Part shown: positions 43,637-55,566 of the stretch, one piece after another
Numbering within the stretch: the stretch's first letter is position 1
Layout: the number at the start of each line of letters is the position of its first letter
NCBI GenBank assembly: GCA_949128115.1
Contig: OX421965.1
Location: 53,562,012-53,626,011, forward strand
Reading direction: 5' to 3'
DNA: 64,000 nt
Source of the DNA: Anaspis maculata
Lineage: Eukaryota > Arthropoda > Insecta > Coleoptera > Scraptiidae
Notes under the pieces: generated by a model
Databases searched by the model: none
What the model was told of the DNA's origin: nothing
Seen by the model: the letters and a program-made list of their open reading frames with translations, nothing else
Translations under genes and position numbers: made by a program

Positions 43637-44240
43637 TGTCATGTCTCTCATACATAGGTAGGAAGGTAGGTATGATACGGGTCAGTATCTCAATAAGCAC
43701 TTGAGATAAATATCGAGCCGATTTTGAACAGAAGTCTTGCAAAGTGAAAAGCTGCGAAGTCTTCCTATGAAGGCTCCTGGAAAGCTCCTACTTTTTGAAG
43801 TTGAAACTTTCCCCCGCAGCCTGACTTGAGCTAGCTCACTACATTTGGCTATAAAACGTGACATAGCCGGTTTTGTCAGCAATATATTGATAATTTTTGC
43901 ACAGAGAAGCTTTATAGCAGCTTTTTGTCTGACATAGAAGGTTATTTTCCATTTTGTCGTTGAAATTTTGTGCCACAACCTTCCATCTTTGACATAGAAG
44001 GTTATTATCTTCTGCCTTGTCATCGTATTTTCTGCAAAAACCTTCTTTGTCTGACATAGAAGGTTGATATTTTGCACTTGACATACGAATAAGTCTTAAT
44101 TAGAATCGGAGGTTTTGTCAGTCGATTAAAGGCTGGAATGTCGATTGTTTGATTTATCATATTCAACCCTGCTGAAATTGACAGAAGAGGTTGTTGATTT
44201 ACCGCAAATGGTGACATAGAAGGTTGCTGTTCTTAGCCAT
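43637..44240. repeat. Cluster of TGACATAGAAGGTT repeats
   Basis: The 14-mer TGACATAGAAGGTT occurs at about 43933, 43989, 44053 and 44210, the first three 56-64 bases apart. AACCTTC in the opposite orientation appears between them (for example AAAACCTTCTTTGTCTGACA). The intervening sequence is partly alike, so this is a short diverged tandem array. Minus-strand frames here merely repeat an NLLCQ-like string and are not genes. Confidence 0.7.
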
Positions 44241-44261
44241 CGATATGTCAAATTCAGGAAG

Positions 44262-44391
44262 ACGAAACAGTGGTCACCGGTGACTCAGTGGGATCATGGC
44301 CGATTATTTTGCTTGGTGGTAGGGTGGTATTGGGTGGTGGTGAGTGATAGTGCGTGGTAGTGGGTGTTAGTGGCTCCAGTGTGACTGGACT
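44262..44391 (-). repeat. Inverted relative of the 28.4-kb element end
   Basis: The reverse complement matches 28436-28560: AGTCACACTGG at the end, several CACCACCCAATACC-like units, and an AAAATRATCGGC block. Only one end is present. Confidence 0.75.
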
Positions 44392-45330
44392 GTATCCAAA
44401 GATCCTTGGGATGACTTCCGCGGTTTCAACCTTCCATCGCCTGGAAGCTGGGTGTTGCTTCCTCCTACTTCAACTTCTCAATTGTTCCTCAGTGCATCCT
44501 CCATTATTTGATTTTCTATTGGAATTTCCACCCAGTTGGTTGTTTGTCTTTTAACAATCGACGGTTTTTAGCGCACTTCCCCCCCCCACAAAAAAATGGG
44601 AGAAAGGCGCTTTTAGCTTCACGTTGTCCGTCCGTACCCGGTATATTTCCTCAGGGAAAAAATATCGCGTGGTGTGAATGCTGATCAATAGCAATAGTCT
44701 ATAATTATATCCAGGATGTCAAGTTTTGGATTTTTGTTACTTTTCCGTCATCTTTGATCCGTATTGCTGAATTTTTCTGAAAGTGATCCAATTGGAATGA
44801 AACTTGCAGGCAATGTGAACCACATAAAAATACATCCAATTCTCGACAATAGATGCCCCGCCGCCATCTAATATTCTCCATATTGAACATGTTCCAAAGT
44901 GATAGAACTAGGAGAATTATGCCTCAACGAAAAGAGATATCGATGGCGAACGCTAATCGAATGCGTACATGACCACCATATAAAGTTGATCAATGGGTTT
45001 TGTCACTTGGCTGCCATCTTTGATCCGCCATTTTGAATTTGCCTGGAAGTGGTCTGACTTGAGTGAAACTTTCAGGCGATGTGAACTTCATACATCCGAT
45101 GAAGTATCCTTCATACATAAAATACATCCGATTTTGGACAAATAATGCTCTGCCGCCATCTTGGCCGCCATATTGAAATTTCTCATTTGTGAACGATTTT
45201 CATGAAACTTGGAACTTACCCTTGTCCAGCACGATCATTCTGATTATCAAGCCAAATCTCATGATTCTGCCGCTATTATGGCCGCCATATTTAGATTTCT
45301 GCCAAAATAACGGTAGAACCCTGATTAACA
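44392..45330. repeat. Two diverged tandem copies of an ATGGCGGC-rich repeat
   Basis: Bases about 44735-44900 and 45015-45190 share TTTGATCCG, TTGAATTT-like, GTGAAACTT and TGCCCCGCCGCCATC/TGCTCTGCCGCCATC blocks in the same order. GCCGCCAT strings recur up to about 45290. There is no coding region. A C-homopolymer lies at about 44580. Confidence 0.55.
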
Positions 45331-45447
45331 TCTTCCGTTCACTATAATCCTTCAAAAAGGAAGTGAGCTACTAAGCCTCATGCCCATGAAGCATATTCGC
45401 TTGTTTTCTTGTTTCATGTGACCGTTGTATAGTGTTCAGTATAGTCA

Positions 45448-45604
45448 AATTAATATTTCCCGCCACAAGATGGCTACCAAAAGCGGCATGCGTTGGTAAT
45501 AATTGATCGCCGTTGTTATGTCATTTTGATGTCATTGGCAATTCGGCTGTCACTACTAATTTTAATCCGCATTTGGCAGCCATCTTGTGGCAGGAAAAAT
45601 AATT
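45448..45604. mobile_element. Small hairpin MITE
   Basis: The left end AATTAATATTTCCCGCCACA with AGATGGCTACCAAA pairs with the right end TTTGGCAGCCATCT with TGTGGCAGGAAAAATAATT. The arms are about 38 bases with a few mismatches, and the loop is about 80 bases. No coding content and no clear target duplication. Confidence 0.75.
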
Positions 45605-46567
45605 CAAATCGCAAGTAGTCATAATAAAGGAACATCCTGGGAATATTTTACCTCAAAAGAATTTGGTTTCATCCCCATTCCAAAGATGCCCAATGTTGTA
45701 AAACTATAGCGCCATAATTTTCTTCTGCAGGATGAACCAAACTGCTTGTCGTCGCTCGAATGGGTCCCTATCAAGATGACATGTAATTTCTTGTATGCGA
45801 TGCAGTATGTGGCAGGCGGGCCAAATAAGATTTGTCCAAACTATTTCAATTACAGCGCACGAACATTAGCTTGGCTGCAATAAGAAAACAGGCGCAAACA
45901 CTTCTAAATAAAGTTCTTGAGTGACAGTGGTGCGGAAGACGTGCGCGCCCCGTCTTCGTCTGCTTTACTAAATTTGTATGGAGAACGAATAATTAAAGTT
46001 GGTTTCGCAAACACAACAAACTGATGCCAGCTGTGTTGACTTCTTGCATAAGTTAAATTAAATCTGAATAGTTTTATTCGATTGTTCGTGCATATTATAA
46101 TTTATATTATTATTACTTGTACTTGCAATTCAAGTCAAAGTACCTACCTATAGGCAACAGGCACGTGCGTCTCTTTCAATCGTCGCAATCAAATTTCAAT
46201 TACCTGAATGTAGTCTGTGCCTGAATCCTCGCCCCCAGTCCAATAGTTTTTGGACTAGGCAATTACGTGCGATGGCTACATTTTTTGTACAATGAAGTTA
46301 TAAAAAGTTATCCGGTAGAGTTACAAACTCGGCAACTTTCGATATTGAAAAGGTAATTTATTGCCTCGTGCGTAGCAAGACATAAGAGTCGTCATCGTAG
46401 TCTTCCGTCTCCATCAGTTTGGCGCGTGCATATCGCTCGCCCCCGTACATGTGTCGCTCTCTTCTAAATGTAAAGCGTCCGTTGGGGATGACAAATATCC
46501 GAAAGTGTCATCTTATGAAACGGGAGGCGCATTTTTGAACGTAATTGGCCGGGCCACGGAACGACCC

Positions 46568-47242
46568 TTAGAACACATTCCGTAACGATGTCATTTGTAA
46601 CTTCCGGAAGGACTGCTCTCCCATATTGTGCACGTTTCGATGGTGCTTATGTTCCCATAAAAGTTTCACAGATGTATGCAGATGCGGGTGGAAAGGACGT
46701 ATTTGCGGAATGACCATCACACGGAACCAAACGTAAAGCGCCACTCCATTGATCCCATAAAAACTTGGAGGCGTGCAGTTATCCTTTGAAACATCTAAGG
46801 CTGAGTTCGACGACAATTCCACAACTCGAAGACTGTGTCTCTCCAGGCATCGACCGAGCGTGTCCGTAGTAGAAACAGAAGTCATGTTCAACTCCTCACC
46901 GTTACAAAAGGTCCTCTTAAATCCAACTTTGACATTGGCTGTTGCGTGACGCCAAAGCAAGACCGTAAATAATCCGAAGCAGTATAAATATAGAAAAATT
47001 GGTAAATATTTTCGCGCAGCACGGAAGAAATACATCCCGCAAGCGACTGTGGAGTTGGAGCCACTGGAAATATTGGCTGCGCATAAATACCTCGCGGGCA
47101 TTGGTAACACGTAAAGCCCTAGACGCAAAGAACAAGGAACGGAGAGGGCACGCCGAATAAATTTCGACGGCTTTTGACTAATTCCTCGTCGACTTTTGCC
47201 AAGAGTACTCATCTTGAATTTAGCCAATTTACGTGATGCCAT
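46568..47242 (-). CDS. Unassigned 224-codon open frame
   Basis: I do not recognise this protein. The frame runs uninterrupted from an ATG at 47242 to a stop at 46568, long for this AT-rich background. The N terminus is basic (MASRKLAKFKMSTLGKSRRG). Residues about 93-117 (YLPIFLYLYCFGLFTVLLW) form one strong hydrophobic segment that could span a membrane. The C terminus is His-rich and ends in a basic run. Residue use otherwise looks random, and no splice sites or promoter are evident. It may be chance, an exon, or a decayed gene. Treat as hypothetical. Confidence 0.22.
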   Translation of the reverse strand: MASRKLAKFKMSTLGKSRRGISQKPSKFIRRALSVPCSLRLGLYVLPMPARYLCAANISSGSNSTVACGMYFFRAARKYLPIFLYLYCFGLFTVLLWRHATANVKVGFKRTFCNGEELNMTSVSTTDTLGRCLERHSLRVVELSSNSALDVSKDNCTPPSFYGINGVALYVWFRVMVIPQIRPFHPHLHTSVKLLWEHKHHRNVHNMGEQSFRKLQMTSLRNVF

Positions 47243-48947
47243 CGCCGCCTTCTCTACAGCTATAAGGGGGAAAATTTATATCCCTCGAACGGAAAGAGCA
47301 TAACTCATGTTGCCGCCACCGTCGCCGCAAAACTACCCAGTACATGCAGCACGCAATGCAAATGCAACTCGTTATTATATTGCGTCGCGGCAATTCGATC
47401 CGAACAGCAACCTCATAAAACGCACATTATTATACACTTCAAACATTTTGCAATAATAGCTCTGTGACCTGCAAAATAACCGACAATTTATGAAACGGGC
47501 CATTACACCCACAACAACCTGAACTCACTTCAAAGTGAAAATATACGTACCATGTGGAAGGTTACAACAAAACTGGGCTTTTGAATGCCGGAAATATTCC
47601 TAATTAACGGATTTTTTTGTCGACGCCGTAATAGGGAGCTTTGAGTTGTCAACGACATGGATAAAGCTCATTGCGGTCGAGAGTTGAGCTTGTGTCTGTA
47701 GTAAAGTTCGAAAGTGATACAAAACCTAAGTAAAGTAATAAAGTGAAACCAGACAGTGACTCATCCCTGATTTGAATTCACACGAATGGCACACTAGCAC
47801 AGCCCGATTCCTGCCCAATCTGCTGTCCCTGTATTGTCTCTTGCTGACTTTTATGTTAGCAATCTGCAGCAATAAAAGATCTAAGAGAAAGCAACTAAGA
47901 GATCCAAAAAAAGACCGGAAACTTAAATGTACAAGCAGAAGTCTTGCAAAAGTAGATAAACTCGAAAACGTTGAAGAACGTTCAAAATTTGGTGACAATG
48001 ACACAGTTTGTCCTGAACCAAGCTACACCAGTTAAGTGGTCAACACTAGACGCCCCGATAACTATTTTGCATCTCCGTTTGTCAAAAATTGGATAACTTT
48101 ACATACCTTCTCAATCATCCCATTTTTTATGAACTGCGTCAGTGTCACCAACTTCGGCAAGCTATGTAGGTACTTGAAAGTGCCTTAAAGACTTCGTGAA
48201 TAAACCATCAAACAAGCACGAAGAAAATTAATCATCGCGAAACAAGTTAGACACATTCTTGTTTTCTTGATCTCGAGCTCCAGCGTAGCAATGTAGAGGA
48301 GTTTGGTTTGATCAAAATAAACTGACTACCTATCTATAGGCTGTGTCAGCGAGCAATATGTACATTAATTTCTCGACAAGCCAAGCCAGAGCAAAAAGCA
48401 GATGTTTGACGTCATCAAGTTACTAATTTACAAGTTGCAACTCTCTTGCCAATACACAAACTTGCCTCGACCACGATCGAACTTCTAGTAAACATAAACA
48501 TGTGGCCGCTTAATATTTAAATGCAGCTAGGTACCTAGACATGACTATGACTAAGTCGGAGCTGAGAATAACCCATTTCAACATCAGAGAGACGAGAAAA
48601 ACTTTTGTGATAGTAATTAGTTATGCACATACCCAAATGTCTGTGGTATTTTCAAACTCAAATAAGTGTACCTTGTAAGTAAACATAGTAAATGTAGAAA
48701 TTCTGGGCTATAATAGCTCTAACAAAATGAATACAATGGTTCACCAAAGTGACGAACCCTAGCATTATGTAAGTCAGAAGGTAACAGGACCCGTATTTTT
48801 GAAACCGACTAGATGAATACGAGATGAATTCACTTAACCATTTACCTATATCTACACCTACCTTCCTACAGCAAAATGCAAACTAGTCATGCTAGCCCCA
48901 ACTTTGAGTTTTTTTTTCATGAGAAATCAACCCCAGAAGTTTGTAAA

Positions 48948-49003
48948 ACAGTAATCACTGTCAGATCACAGTAATCACTGTCAGATCACAGTAATCACTG
49001 TCT
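48948..49003. repeat. 20-bp tandem repeat, about 2.7 copies
   Basis: The unit CAGTAATCACTGTCAGATCA is repeated perfectly; the final copy is partial. Simple slippage-type repeat. Confidence 0.9.
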
Positions 49004-49681
49004 ATAGGTATAGAGTCTAGCAAAAAATGCAAATGACCACTGATCACAACATGACACTTTGTCTGGTGTCCATACTGAAGAGATGAGGCATGCATTGGAG
49101 TGTTTGCTTCATGCCTGAGAATAAATGTGTTTCGCCACACGGTTTTCGGCACAATTTTAGAAAATAAAGGAAAGAGGCGTTGAAGTGCGCTTGCATCAAA
49201 GCTGAAAACGGTATAAGGTGCAAGGTCACCTAAAATGTCAATTAGTGTCGCACTACAGTTGGCGAAAACTGACATTTGATTTTCTCTTATTTTCGGTAAT
49301 TTAGATCCCGCAGTTAGGGTCTCTGTTGATGTCTGATGTCTTTGTCAGATTGTCTTTGCCAGTATTCAATTTTTGTTGATCTGTTCGAATGAAATGACCA
49401 ATGACATTATTGTTTCATAGTATATATATGTAGTTTTCTCATTGATGTTATTTCGTTACAGGTGAGCAATATTTCACTACATTTTCAAGAATATTCGTAA
49501 GTACCGAAGTTATCCTTTCTTCAAATTCGATTGCTCAATTTCATATTTAATAATTATTTATTTGTGTTAGCAATAAAATTTTAAATATGAAGAAGAGTGT
49601 CAGTGGTGATAACAGTGGCATGTCCACTCAAGCATCTATACACCAGATTGCAATAACCATCCCAATATAGTGATCGTCCAA

Positions 49682-50964
49682 TTATGCCCGATTTCACAAA
49701 CGTGGTATCAAATTTTAGTTCGGTACCAATAACAGGGGATCAAATGTTTAAAAGTTGAATTAAATGCAAATTCGATCACTTCAAGGGAAGAACATAAAGG
49801 GAATACAAAATATAGCCCCTTATGATTATTTGTATGCAGAAACAAACTTGGGGTAACACTGACGTGACCATTAATTTTTTCGACTCAAAACGGGACATCG
49901 GTTTATTAACGTCATTTAGTAGGACCGATTTATAAAGGAAACTCGATCTTGATCTCGCTACTCACGGAGTTTCTGATGCCACTGAAAAAGTGGATAAGTA
50001 AAATCATTTTCTCTAAGAAAATTTAAACTTGACATTCGACTTCCTTGAAAGGATGAGCAAAGCTATTCATTTTTCAAAATTTTGGGAAATTTTAATTTTT
50101 TTTTTTTAATTTGGTAATCTAATAGCGTCGCCCATACATTTCTCCTCAAAAAGGTCAAATGCCTAATTTGAATTCTCAAAATAAAGGTACGAAGAGTGAC
50201 TTCCACTAATCCACTTTTTAGTGGCATCAGAAACCCCTTGGCTCCCAAAATGTATAGGATTGGATGGCCAATTCCATACATTTTGGCAGCTCAAGTAGCG
50301 TGAAAAAATGTGAGTTCCGTTTTAGAACACCGGCCTAGGTTCTCAATAGCAAAAAAAAAACAATCATTATTACCTAATTAGCTCTATTTATTTATCAAAA
50401 ATTATTAATTTATTTCTTTAAAAAGTTATGCAACACACAACACAAATGTTTAGTTATTCATTTTTATATTTGTCAGAAAAACAAATTGGTTTTAATACAG
50501 TACCGGAACCTGTAACTGGGTTTTTTCAGACGTTCACAATTTGTTCATCAAAGAAAAGACTTTCTATACTGGTGCATTCGTGTCGGCGTGTCGCGGTTTG
50601 GGAAAACGGGACATTTTTGTGTCTCGAGGCTTTTTTCGGGGACACTGGGACGGAGAACCGAAAAAAGGGACAGTCCCGTTCGAAACGGGACGTATGGTCA
50701 CGTTAGGTAACACGCACTTGTCGCTTATTTTTTATTGCAAAGAAAAAATTTGACAGTTCCGGTAAGATGTGTTCTACAAGCCAAAATAATGGTTGTTTCA
50801 CCTGTGTTTCGGTATCTAAATAATCACCTAGAGCTATATTTTGTATTCCCACCATAATTTTCCCTTGAAGTAACTGGGTCTGCATTTTATTCCACTTCAA
50901 AAATTTGATCCCGTGTTTAATACCGAACTAAAATTTGATACCACCTTTGTGCAATCGGGCATTA
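49682..50964. mobile_element. PIF/Harbinger-like element (49685-50961), TTA target duplication
   Basis: Both ends begin TGCCCGATT in inverted orientation and share about 85 bases: GGTATCAAATTTTAGTTCGG and GGGATCAAATKTTKAA-like strings. TTA flanks both sides (49682-49684 and 50962-50964), fitting the TWA duplications of PIF/Harbinger. The 1.28-kb interior has no transposase. It contains a nested inverted pair (49967-50239) and GGGAC/GTCCC-rich sequence near 50600-50690. Non-autonomous copy. Confidence 0.8.
49967..50239. repeat. Nested inverted-repeat element
   Basis: GGAGTTTCTGATGCCACTGA with AAAAGTGGAT at the left pairs with ATCCACTTTT and AGTGGCATCAGAAACCCC at the right. The arms are about 35 bases. 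A further short palindrome follows at 50247-50287 (CCAAAATGTAT/ATACATTTTGG). These lie inside the Harbinger-like element. Confidence 0.72.
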
Positions 50965-51059
50965 GTGTTTTTGCAATAAACTTTCCTAATCACGTTTTTC
51001 CTCCATTCAATCGATGGCGAATGTTTTTTTTCCACTAAACCAGAAATTCAGCCCAATCC

Positions 51060-51290
51060 CATTGTGTTTAAATATTATAGGGTAGGAATGTTTAACCGAC
51101 ATACCAAGATCCATGGAGTCAGCATCATGGTTGAAATTTGATTTGATGTACGACATCCGACGCGCCGTTGCATAAGCGTTTCAACTAACTCAAGGAACTC
51201 ATATTTTCCTGCCTACTCAGGAATCGAACCAAGACTCCAACAGAAGGATACACTGTGTTATGAGCTCCTTGTAGCCACATCTTATTTGAG
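51060..51290 (-). repeat. Possible tRNA-derived SINE, minus strand
   Basis: On the minus strand GTGGCTACAAGGAGCTCA resembles an A box, and GGTTCGATTCC at about 51232-51222 is a consensus B box with suitable spacing (about 40-45 bases). Non-tRNA sequence follows. I could not define the 3' tail, so the call is tentative. Confidence 0.42.
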
Positions 51291-51559
51291 TGAATATGGC
51301 GTATCATCCCTTCCAACAGCCATTGGAATTAAACTTAAGGGTGATCCAGCTTGAGCTCTACAATAACAGTTCCAAATATTTCCAAAACCGCGAAATATTT
51401 GTCCATCTCAAAGTGATATTTGTACACAAGAAACATGGTGTGCAAATTGGATCATGGGGCAATAACGACTAATGAACGCATTGGAGGGGAAATATGATTG
51501 TTTGAAAAAGCTCATATTTTGGTCTTCGTGATTTTTTTGGTTTTCAACATCGACCTTCT

Positions 51560-52100
51560 AAACGCACAATTTGACATTTGTTCTAGATATTGCAGCAAAA
51601 CTTTGTCTGTAGGCTGAGATTTTAAATGTTAGCAAAACAATCTTGTGTTTGATTTCAGAAGCAGACCCAGTTTTGATCGAAAATCCAAATTCAGATTGTG
51701 CATTCAGAATGTCGATTTTGAGAACCAATAACTTTACGACGACCACAATGTTTTCAGACCAATATTTCCATTTCAGCGAAACAGGAGCCGACACCAAAGC
51801 CTTCTTGATTTTGTCGAAGGCGATTTCGGCATTTCCGTTTCACCCAGTAGGTACTCAGTCCCTTTTTTTTTTCTTTTTGTCAGGTCGCTCATCGGGGAGG
51901 TGAGAGTCGCAAAATCTTGAATAAATCGTCGATACCACGAGCAAAGACCCTGCAAATCGGAGGCAGTTCAAAAACGCCGAGAGAATTGACACATTTGGAA
52001 TTTTCAACGGTAGATTGACCCCCTTCAACCTCTTGACAGCCTCAGCGAGTCGGGCATCGTGTACTTGGAACGTAGACGAAAGGTCATTATGTCTTCGAGA
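51560..52100 (-). pseudogene. Ty3/gypsy Pol fragment (RT-RNase H junction)
   Basis: At 51955-51870 the minus strand encodes QGLCSWYRRFIQDFATLTSP, the well-known F-L-G-x-x-x-Y-R-R-F-I motif that follows the reverse transcriptase in Ty3/gypsy Pol. Further on, after frame changes, KIKKALVSAP is readable near 51795, matching the start of the connection to RNase H. Stops and shifts are frequent. It is a second, separate gypsy relic, opposite in orientation to that at 36.2 kb. Confidence 0.72.
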
Positions 52101-52900
52101 TGAACAAAATATATTTGATTCTAATTTTTGACCAAACAGCCGGCGTCCATAGGCGTTGTCTTCGCCCTGATAGAGCGAAGGCGATCTCCTTGTGGGACGA
52201 GGAATCCAAACTCATGTGCCTGATAAAGTCATTTTGCAGATCAATGGACGACTTATCAGCTTTCTCAACTCCGAGGACTGACTATTTATTCTGTCGACCT
52301 CTTTGCCGATATGTTTCAATATGTAAAGCGACATCAGGTGTTCTACACGCGACACTATTCTATGGTATCGCATTTGACCCACGGCTTGGCATCGCCACTG
52401 TCAATATTGTACGCCAATTTGTTAGACCTGGTTAGCTCTCTTCCATTATTGAGGTCTTGAAAAAACGGGACCTCCCCCATCCCTGTTTTTTGAACAAGGG
52501 TGAAGTTGAAACAGTCCTTGACACTAAAAGACATTGCCGTAATCGAAAGCAGCTTGCCACGGTATATGTCGTAAGAGTTACTGTCTTTGTCTCTGGTTGT
52601 TCAGGTCTTTACCTCGAAACTGAATTAAAAGTTGAAAGCTAGGCAGTAATCGATGCCGAAGATGAATGTCCGATTTTTTGCTCACAAAATGTGGTTCAAC
52701 TTTTAAAACTGACATCGGTTTCATCACTTCGAATAGTGACGTAGTTTGATAAAATTGCAAATCTTGGACACAACCGACCTTCGACGATACGCGCTGACCT
52801 ATTTCTTGGGCCGTTTTTTTGCGTTTCCCGCACTGCAATTCCATGTAGTCACGGCCTAATCCTTCTTGTCACACCGGAAACAAAACTACTTTTCTGTCGC
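52101..52900 (-). other. Possible further gypsy remains
   Basis: Upstream on the minus strand the order suits the rest of a gypsy element. At about 52889-52860 CFRCDKKD followed by a stop and TTWNC hints at a zinc knuckle, but the spacing is off. I cannot support a domain call. Confidence 0.25.
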
Positions 52901-54115
52901 TCTACCTCATTTTGAGAGTCAAATTCCTCTTCTCTTAAACCATTTAATTTATCAAAATCAGCAGTCACACTCAGTAGGGATAAGGAAGATGAATATGAAA
53001 TAAAGGTCATAAACAATACTGCGATATTCATTCAGAATCAACATCAGTTGAATGCTTTTTTATATCGAAGAATGACTAAGTATTATCGTAACCACCTTCT
53101 GTCCATTTCCATGTTACTGAGTCAACACTCTCGATGACCTAGGTATGGATGGAAAGTAACATCTGAGGTAACATCCGTTTGATTATTATCCTAATATTGT
53201 ATCCTAATTAGATCAACGCATAATAGATTTTTGACGTAGATAGGTATGTCTGTGGTATGTTTGATTATCTGATGTGTAGTATAATCCTGTTATGATGTAG
53301 TGGAGTTTTGTACGGTCGGACATGCATCAGTGTAAGTGCTCTACTCACTGCTCTTTTAACCTTATTATTCAGGACCGAACAAAATTTTCGTCATCGCTAC
53401 ATTTCAGAGTTCACCAGTTCACCACTGAACAATAATTAATCAACTTTTTTCATAAATCTGTCCTCCTGTCCAGTATAGCACTTTCATATTTTTGTTACTG
53501 TAGCACTTACAGTAACTTTTGTTCGAGCTTTTGTTCCTAATAAAATGATTTGTGCGCATGAATGTGGCTTGAAGTTGTATTCGTAATTATTATTGTGTTG
53601 ATATGTAGGAGTTTGTATTCGTAATGGATTAATTAATGAGGAGTGGAAGTGGCCGATGCAGTCGTGTGCCGAAGAAAGTAAATAATTGAGCTTTTCGGCG
53701 CCAACAAAATTGCGAAATTCCACAAATTGCGCTTTTTACGGGCAATTGCAGACCGAATCATTATTTCACAGTCAGAACCTTAAACATTCAGCGGTTGAGC
53801 TGGTGCGGTGTTGGGAACAGAACAGGCAGCAAGCAGCCAGTGTAATCTAGTGCAGGGTTGTCATTTTGACAAATATCTGCTGAAAACAATCCACTTAGAG
53901 CGGTTTAAATCTGAAACAAGACATTTATAACCCGCTTGGCGCACTGTTTTGTTTTTACGAAATTGAAACGTATACAACAAGCCCGGTGCACAGTGGCGGA
54001 ATGAAAAAATTCGCGCCGCGCCGCGATTTTGCCGACCGACAGTGACAAATCAATGGACGAAAAACGATAATATGCTAAACGGAAGCACGGAGCGAGAGGA
54101 TTGAGGCCATGTTGA
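52901..54115. other. No gene seen
   Basis: About 1.2 kb with only short frames on either strand and no recognisable repeat end or domain. Confidence 0.35.
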
Positions 54116-54726
54116 TATAGTAGGTTCAATTGTGCTGTGGTTCTAGTTGGCTGGGCAAATTTTCTAGTTTAGCATTAGCATTGTAGGCTTGCCCCCTTTT
54201 TACCTGGTGTGAAACTGGCTTGTCCAAGAGTAAGGTTATGTTGCATATCAAACTAATAATTAAATATTCATATCTTATTGAAATTGGAATATTGAAATCT
54301 TGGAAAATTGACAATGTCATACGTGGAAATGCGACCAGGAGGGCGCAGAGGTGCTTTACCGTCATTCAGAGACCAAAAGCACATGGGGCCGCTTTCAAGT
54401 CATCTTGACCGCGGCCAGGCAGGGCCGACAGAAACTTGTGCCGTCCTGGCGTCAAGGTTCAAAACGGAAGCAAATTGCAAATTGAAGGTACTCACATCAC
54501 AAATGGAAAAAAGCTCAGACATCACGTCTCGAAAAAAATGTTCTGTGCATCTCTAGCAAAAATACGCAAAAATATGTTTCACAAATGGCCCGGACCCAGA
54601 CGACTCCATGTCTCGCCGTGAATTATTGTGCCGGATTGCCAAACGTTGTCAATGCAGCCAATCGCAAAGTCTTGAAAAAAAAACTCCCAGCCAACTAGAA
54701 TTACAGAAGAGTTGAACCCACTATAG
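54116..54726. mobile_element. TIR element, about 610 bp, probably TA-flanked
   Basis: The left end TATAGTAGGTTCAA, then GTTCTAGTTGGCTGGG, pairs with the right end CCCAGCCAACTAGAA, then GTTGAACCCACTATAG. The arms are about 40 bases. The interior has only short frames. The TA next to each end suits a Tc1/mariner-type MITE, but palindromic flanks make the exact boundary uncertain. Confidence 0.7.
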
Positions 54727-54769
54727 CTATTGTATTTATTAGGAAAATAGCAAGCTTATTCAGGGAGTA

Positions 54770-54936
54770 TATAGACAATACAAATAGAGAAGACCATATG
54801 TTATCACCACCGTCGTCACGGATATTGGGGCATCAAAAATCAGCCAACCTTTTTTTGGATGATGGACTCGCCTGGTTCCTACGCAACCGTAAGAATCGGT
54901 GACAACATATGGTCTTTTCTATTTGTATTGTCTATA
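54770..54936. mobile_element. 163-bp MITE, TA target duplication
   Basis: The ends (54772-54812 and 54896-54934) are inverted copies sharing TAGACAATACAAATAGA and AGACCATATGTT. TA lies at 54770-54771 and 54935-54936. It has no coding capacity. It is only 44 bases downstream of the preceding element, so this spot has been hit twice. Confidence 0.85.
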
Positions 54937-55566
54937 CCGCTAGTGGGATCGCTACGCTAAGTAACACTGCACTTGTGATTATTACAACAGTGAAACTTTA
55001 CAGTTTCTTGAGACCATTTGAAGTAATTGTGCCCTTCGAAACTGGGAAAGATATCAATGACGGCCAAATTCTAAGAAATTAAAAAAATTTGTCGTCCAAT
55101 TGCCAAAAAGGTATCATCTCCTTATATTTCGAAGATGCTGAATCGATTGACTATAACTGTAAATTGATTGGACCACCAGGGAGGCCGTTACGCTACCCTT
55201 TTGTGTTCCATCAGTAATGCTGTGAAAGAAGTGCTCTGGCCAAGTCTCAGACGAGACTAAATTTAAAAAAAATTCAGACATTTTGGAAGCGTCATGTCAT
55301 AATATATCATTTGGTTACAATGCTGAGCCTGCCTTCATCCTAACTGAGCTCGTGTTTTGCTTCTCCTGTAGGCAACTCTGCTGTCTTTGACGGAAGACTA
55401 CAAACCATCTGCCAAACCTGTAGCAAACTGCGTGTCGGTAATTATTCAACTTATTCAATAAAAATTTGCCAAAAAAGCTTCTGCGGTTTGTGTTCAGAAT
55501 GAAGTATATAATGAAGCATCTCAATAACTGTTAGCAACGTTTCTTGACGAGCCAACCTGTGAAAAC
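54937..55566. other. No gene seen
   Basis: About 630 bases without recognised ends, domains or RNA genes. Confidence 0.35.

Larger units (their letters stand above)
45605..49681. other. About 4 kb, mostly unassigned
   Basis: Apart from the open frame at 46568-47242 and the 20-bp tandem repeat at 48948-49003, I see no repeat ends, domains or RNA genes. The composition is moderately AT-rich and complex, so it may be unique genomic DNA. Confidence 0.35.

Noticed and set aside
43925..44225. CRISPR-like array from the spaced TGACATAGAAGGTT repeats
   Set aside because: The repeat is only 14 bases, spacers are themselves similar, there are no cas genes, and the DNA is eukaryotic.
52860..52890. Gag zinc knuckle CFRCDKKD...C
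   Set aside because: The spacing does not match CX2CX4HX4C and a stop replaces the expected histidine position.
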